Source: Pascua guehoae (Eukaryota > Basidiomycota > Tremellomycetes > Trichosporonales > Trichosporonaceae). From it: a DNA stretch of 64,000 bases. Under the pieces are notes generated by a model. The model ran no database searches. It worked only from the letters and a program-made list of their open reading frames with translations, and was not told where the DNA came from. A program made the translations under genes and the position numbers. The stretch covers positions 3,715,297 through 3,779,296 of the forward strand of contig BCJX01000002.1 in NCBI GenBank assembly GCA_001600415.1, given 5' to 3'. Of the stretch, positions 62,863 through 64,000 are shown piece by piece (position 1 is the stretch's first letter; each line of letters begins with the position of its first letter).

Positions 62863-63880
62863 ATGCTTTCTCTTCTTTCCGTTGTTCTCGCCCTGGAAGG
62901 TAGCTCGCTTGCGGCAGACTTCCCCGCCAATCCCCTCACCAAGCCTGGCTACACGTTGGAGTTCCATGACGAGTTTGACGGCCCGACACTCGACACCACC
63001 AAGTGGCTCCCGCACTACCTACCACACTGGGTGCCCAACCCCGATGATGGTGCCAAAGCTCGGTACACCATCGAGGACGGATGTCTGATTGAGCGAATCG
63101 ACGCCGATACACCTGCGTGGAACCCCAAGTACGATCGAACGGCCAATCGAACGGCCAAGATCTCAAGCATCCAGACGTATGACCGTGACTGTGCGTGCTT
63201 CCCCGTCAAATGAAACTCTAGTGACTGAAACCCCTAGGGTGGCACCGCTTCAACTACACCATGCCCAACGACCACCATGTCGAGCCCTTCCAAGGCTACA
63301 CTCCGTTCTATGGCTACATCGAGGTCCGTGCGAAAATGGCCAACATGGGAGGCGGGGGTCACCAAGCGGTCTGGCTCGTTGGCGTCAACGACACCAGCCC
63401 AAGTAAGCAAATGGCATATTAGGGAAGCCGACGAGGCAAGACCTGACTGCTGCCAGACTCGCGCAACCCCGAAATTGATTTTATCGAGTCCTTCTTTGCC
63501 ACGCCTAACAAATGGCGCATTGCTGGCTATGGGTGGGGATCGTCCGACTTTTTGTCCAGCTGGACCTTGTACCAGTACGTTCTTTTTACAACCGTCAAAT
63601 ACGCGACACGCAAGGAATGTTGACAATGTGCAGAGACCCAGTCCCGTCGGGTAACCCGACGGAAGAGTTCCACCTGTACGCGATGGACTGGCGCAAGGAC
63701 CGCCTCGACTTTTATTACGACAACAAGCTGTACAAGACTATTCCCAAGGCTCCTCAGCAGCCGATGGGAATCATCATGGGCATCTACACCGATGCTGGGT
63801 CGGGTCTGCACAACGATGTGTGGCCCAAGAGCTGGGCGGTGGACTATATCCGAGTTTGGAAGGACAACAATGGGTACTAG
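62863..63880 (+). CDS. Glycoside hydrolase family 16 protein (secreted)
   Basis: GH16 enzymes cut or transfer beta-1,3 or beta-1,3/1,4 glucans and related polymers. The start MLSLLSVVLALEGSSLA is a signal peptide. Exons run 62863 to about 63191, then from about 63239, with further introns near 63402-63455 and 63573-63633. The substrate-side strand is TLEFHDEFDGPTLDTTKW. The wall strand is GYIEVRAKMANMGGGGHQAVW. The catalytic motif is NPEIDFIESF, with nucleophile and acid/base glutamates in the ExDxxE pattern. The C-terminal strands are FHLYAMDWRKDRLDFYYDNK and SWAVDYIRVWKDN. About 260 residues, a single catalytic domain, no binding module or anchor. The EIDFIE form without an inserted Met follows the beta-bulge-lacking GH16 subgroup, but exact specificity cannot be set by eye. 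Confidence 0.9.
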
Positions 63881-64000
63881 ATGATCAGTCGAAACGCGAC
63901 GGAGAAGTAGAAAAGTAAATACGCGTACATGGTGATGGAGGGAAAAGAAAATGAACAAATCAACCTCTGAGTGAAGCGCCGAGCCACGGGTTGTCTTCCT

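Overview
The window is nuclear DNA of a basidiomycete yeast. Genes are GC-rich and densely intronated. Most introns are 36-60 nt with GTGAGT-type donors and CTGAC/CTAAC branch sites a few bases before the acceptor. The housekeeping set is eukaryotic: SEC24, a Gyp7-type TBC GAP, NDUFAF6, TTC1, URB2 and a YIP1-family protein. Gene content and style suit Tremellomycetes, perhaps Trichosporonales, but that placement is inference.

Layout. 0.85-13.5 kb is a conserved block: SEC24 (-) diverging from a Rab GAP (+), an intron-containing tRNA-Leu(AAG), a class I methyltransferase (-), a DUF4604/KIAA1143 protein whose intron holds 61 consecutive G, and an NDUFAF6 homologue with a histidine-rich N-terminus. 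14-20.6 kb has an MFS transporter and a secreted or membrane-anchored GMC oxidoreductase. 20.6-27.2 kb has no convincing gene. 27.2-30.4 kb has a TTC1-like TPR protein and a secreted aspartic protease. 41.6-50.6 kb is a second conserved block: URB2, a YIP1 protein and a proline/alanine/lysine-rich protein. 52.4-55.1 kb has a tRNA-Val-like gene and a secreted lipase. A GH16 glycosidase closes the window.

The unusual part is two accessory clusters, 32.5-41.4 kb and 56.6-62 kb, flanking the second conserved block. Both carry members of the same two unrecognised families. Family 1 has an N-terminal helical domain of about 90 residues, a coiled coil of very variable length built from 7-residue units, and a C-terminal helical domain of about 190 residues. 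Two members look usable (38.35 and 39.5 kb), two are long pseudogenes (32.5 and 56.6 kb) and one is a fragment (61.4 kb). Family 2 (35.5-37.1 kb and 60.1-61.3 kb) shares no obvious sequence with family 1 but sits beside it in both clusters. Intron positions are conserved inside each family. Lesions are few and separate long open stretches, one segment is inverted, and a short C-terminal piece is repeated out of order. This looks like a rapidly turning-over gene array and is the best candidate here for something undescribed. No function can be assigned from sequence alone.

Roles. SEC24, the TBC GAP and the YIP1 protein serve ER-Golgi and endosomal traffic; URB2 serves 60S ribosome biogenesis; NDUFAF6 serves complex I assembly. 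The protease, lipase, GH16 enzyme and GMC oxidoreductase are secreted or surface enzymes.
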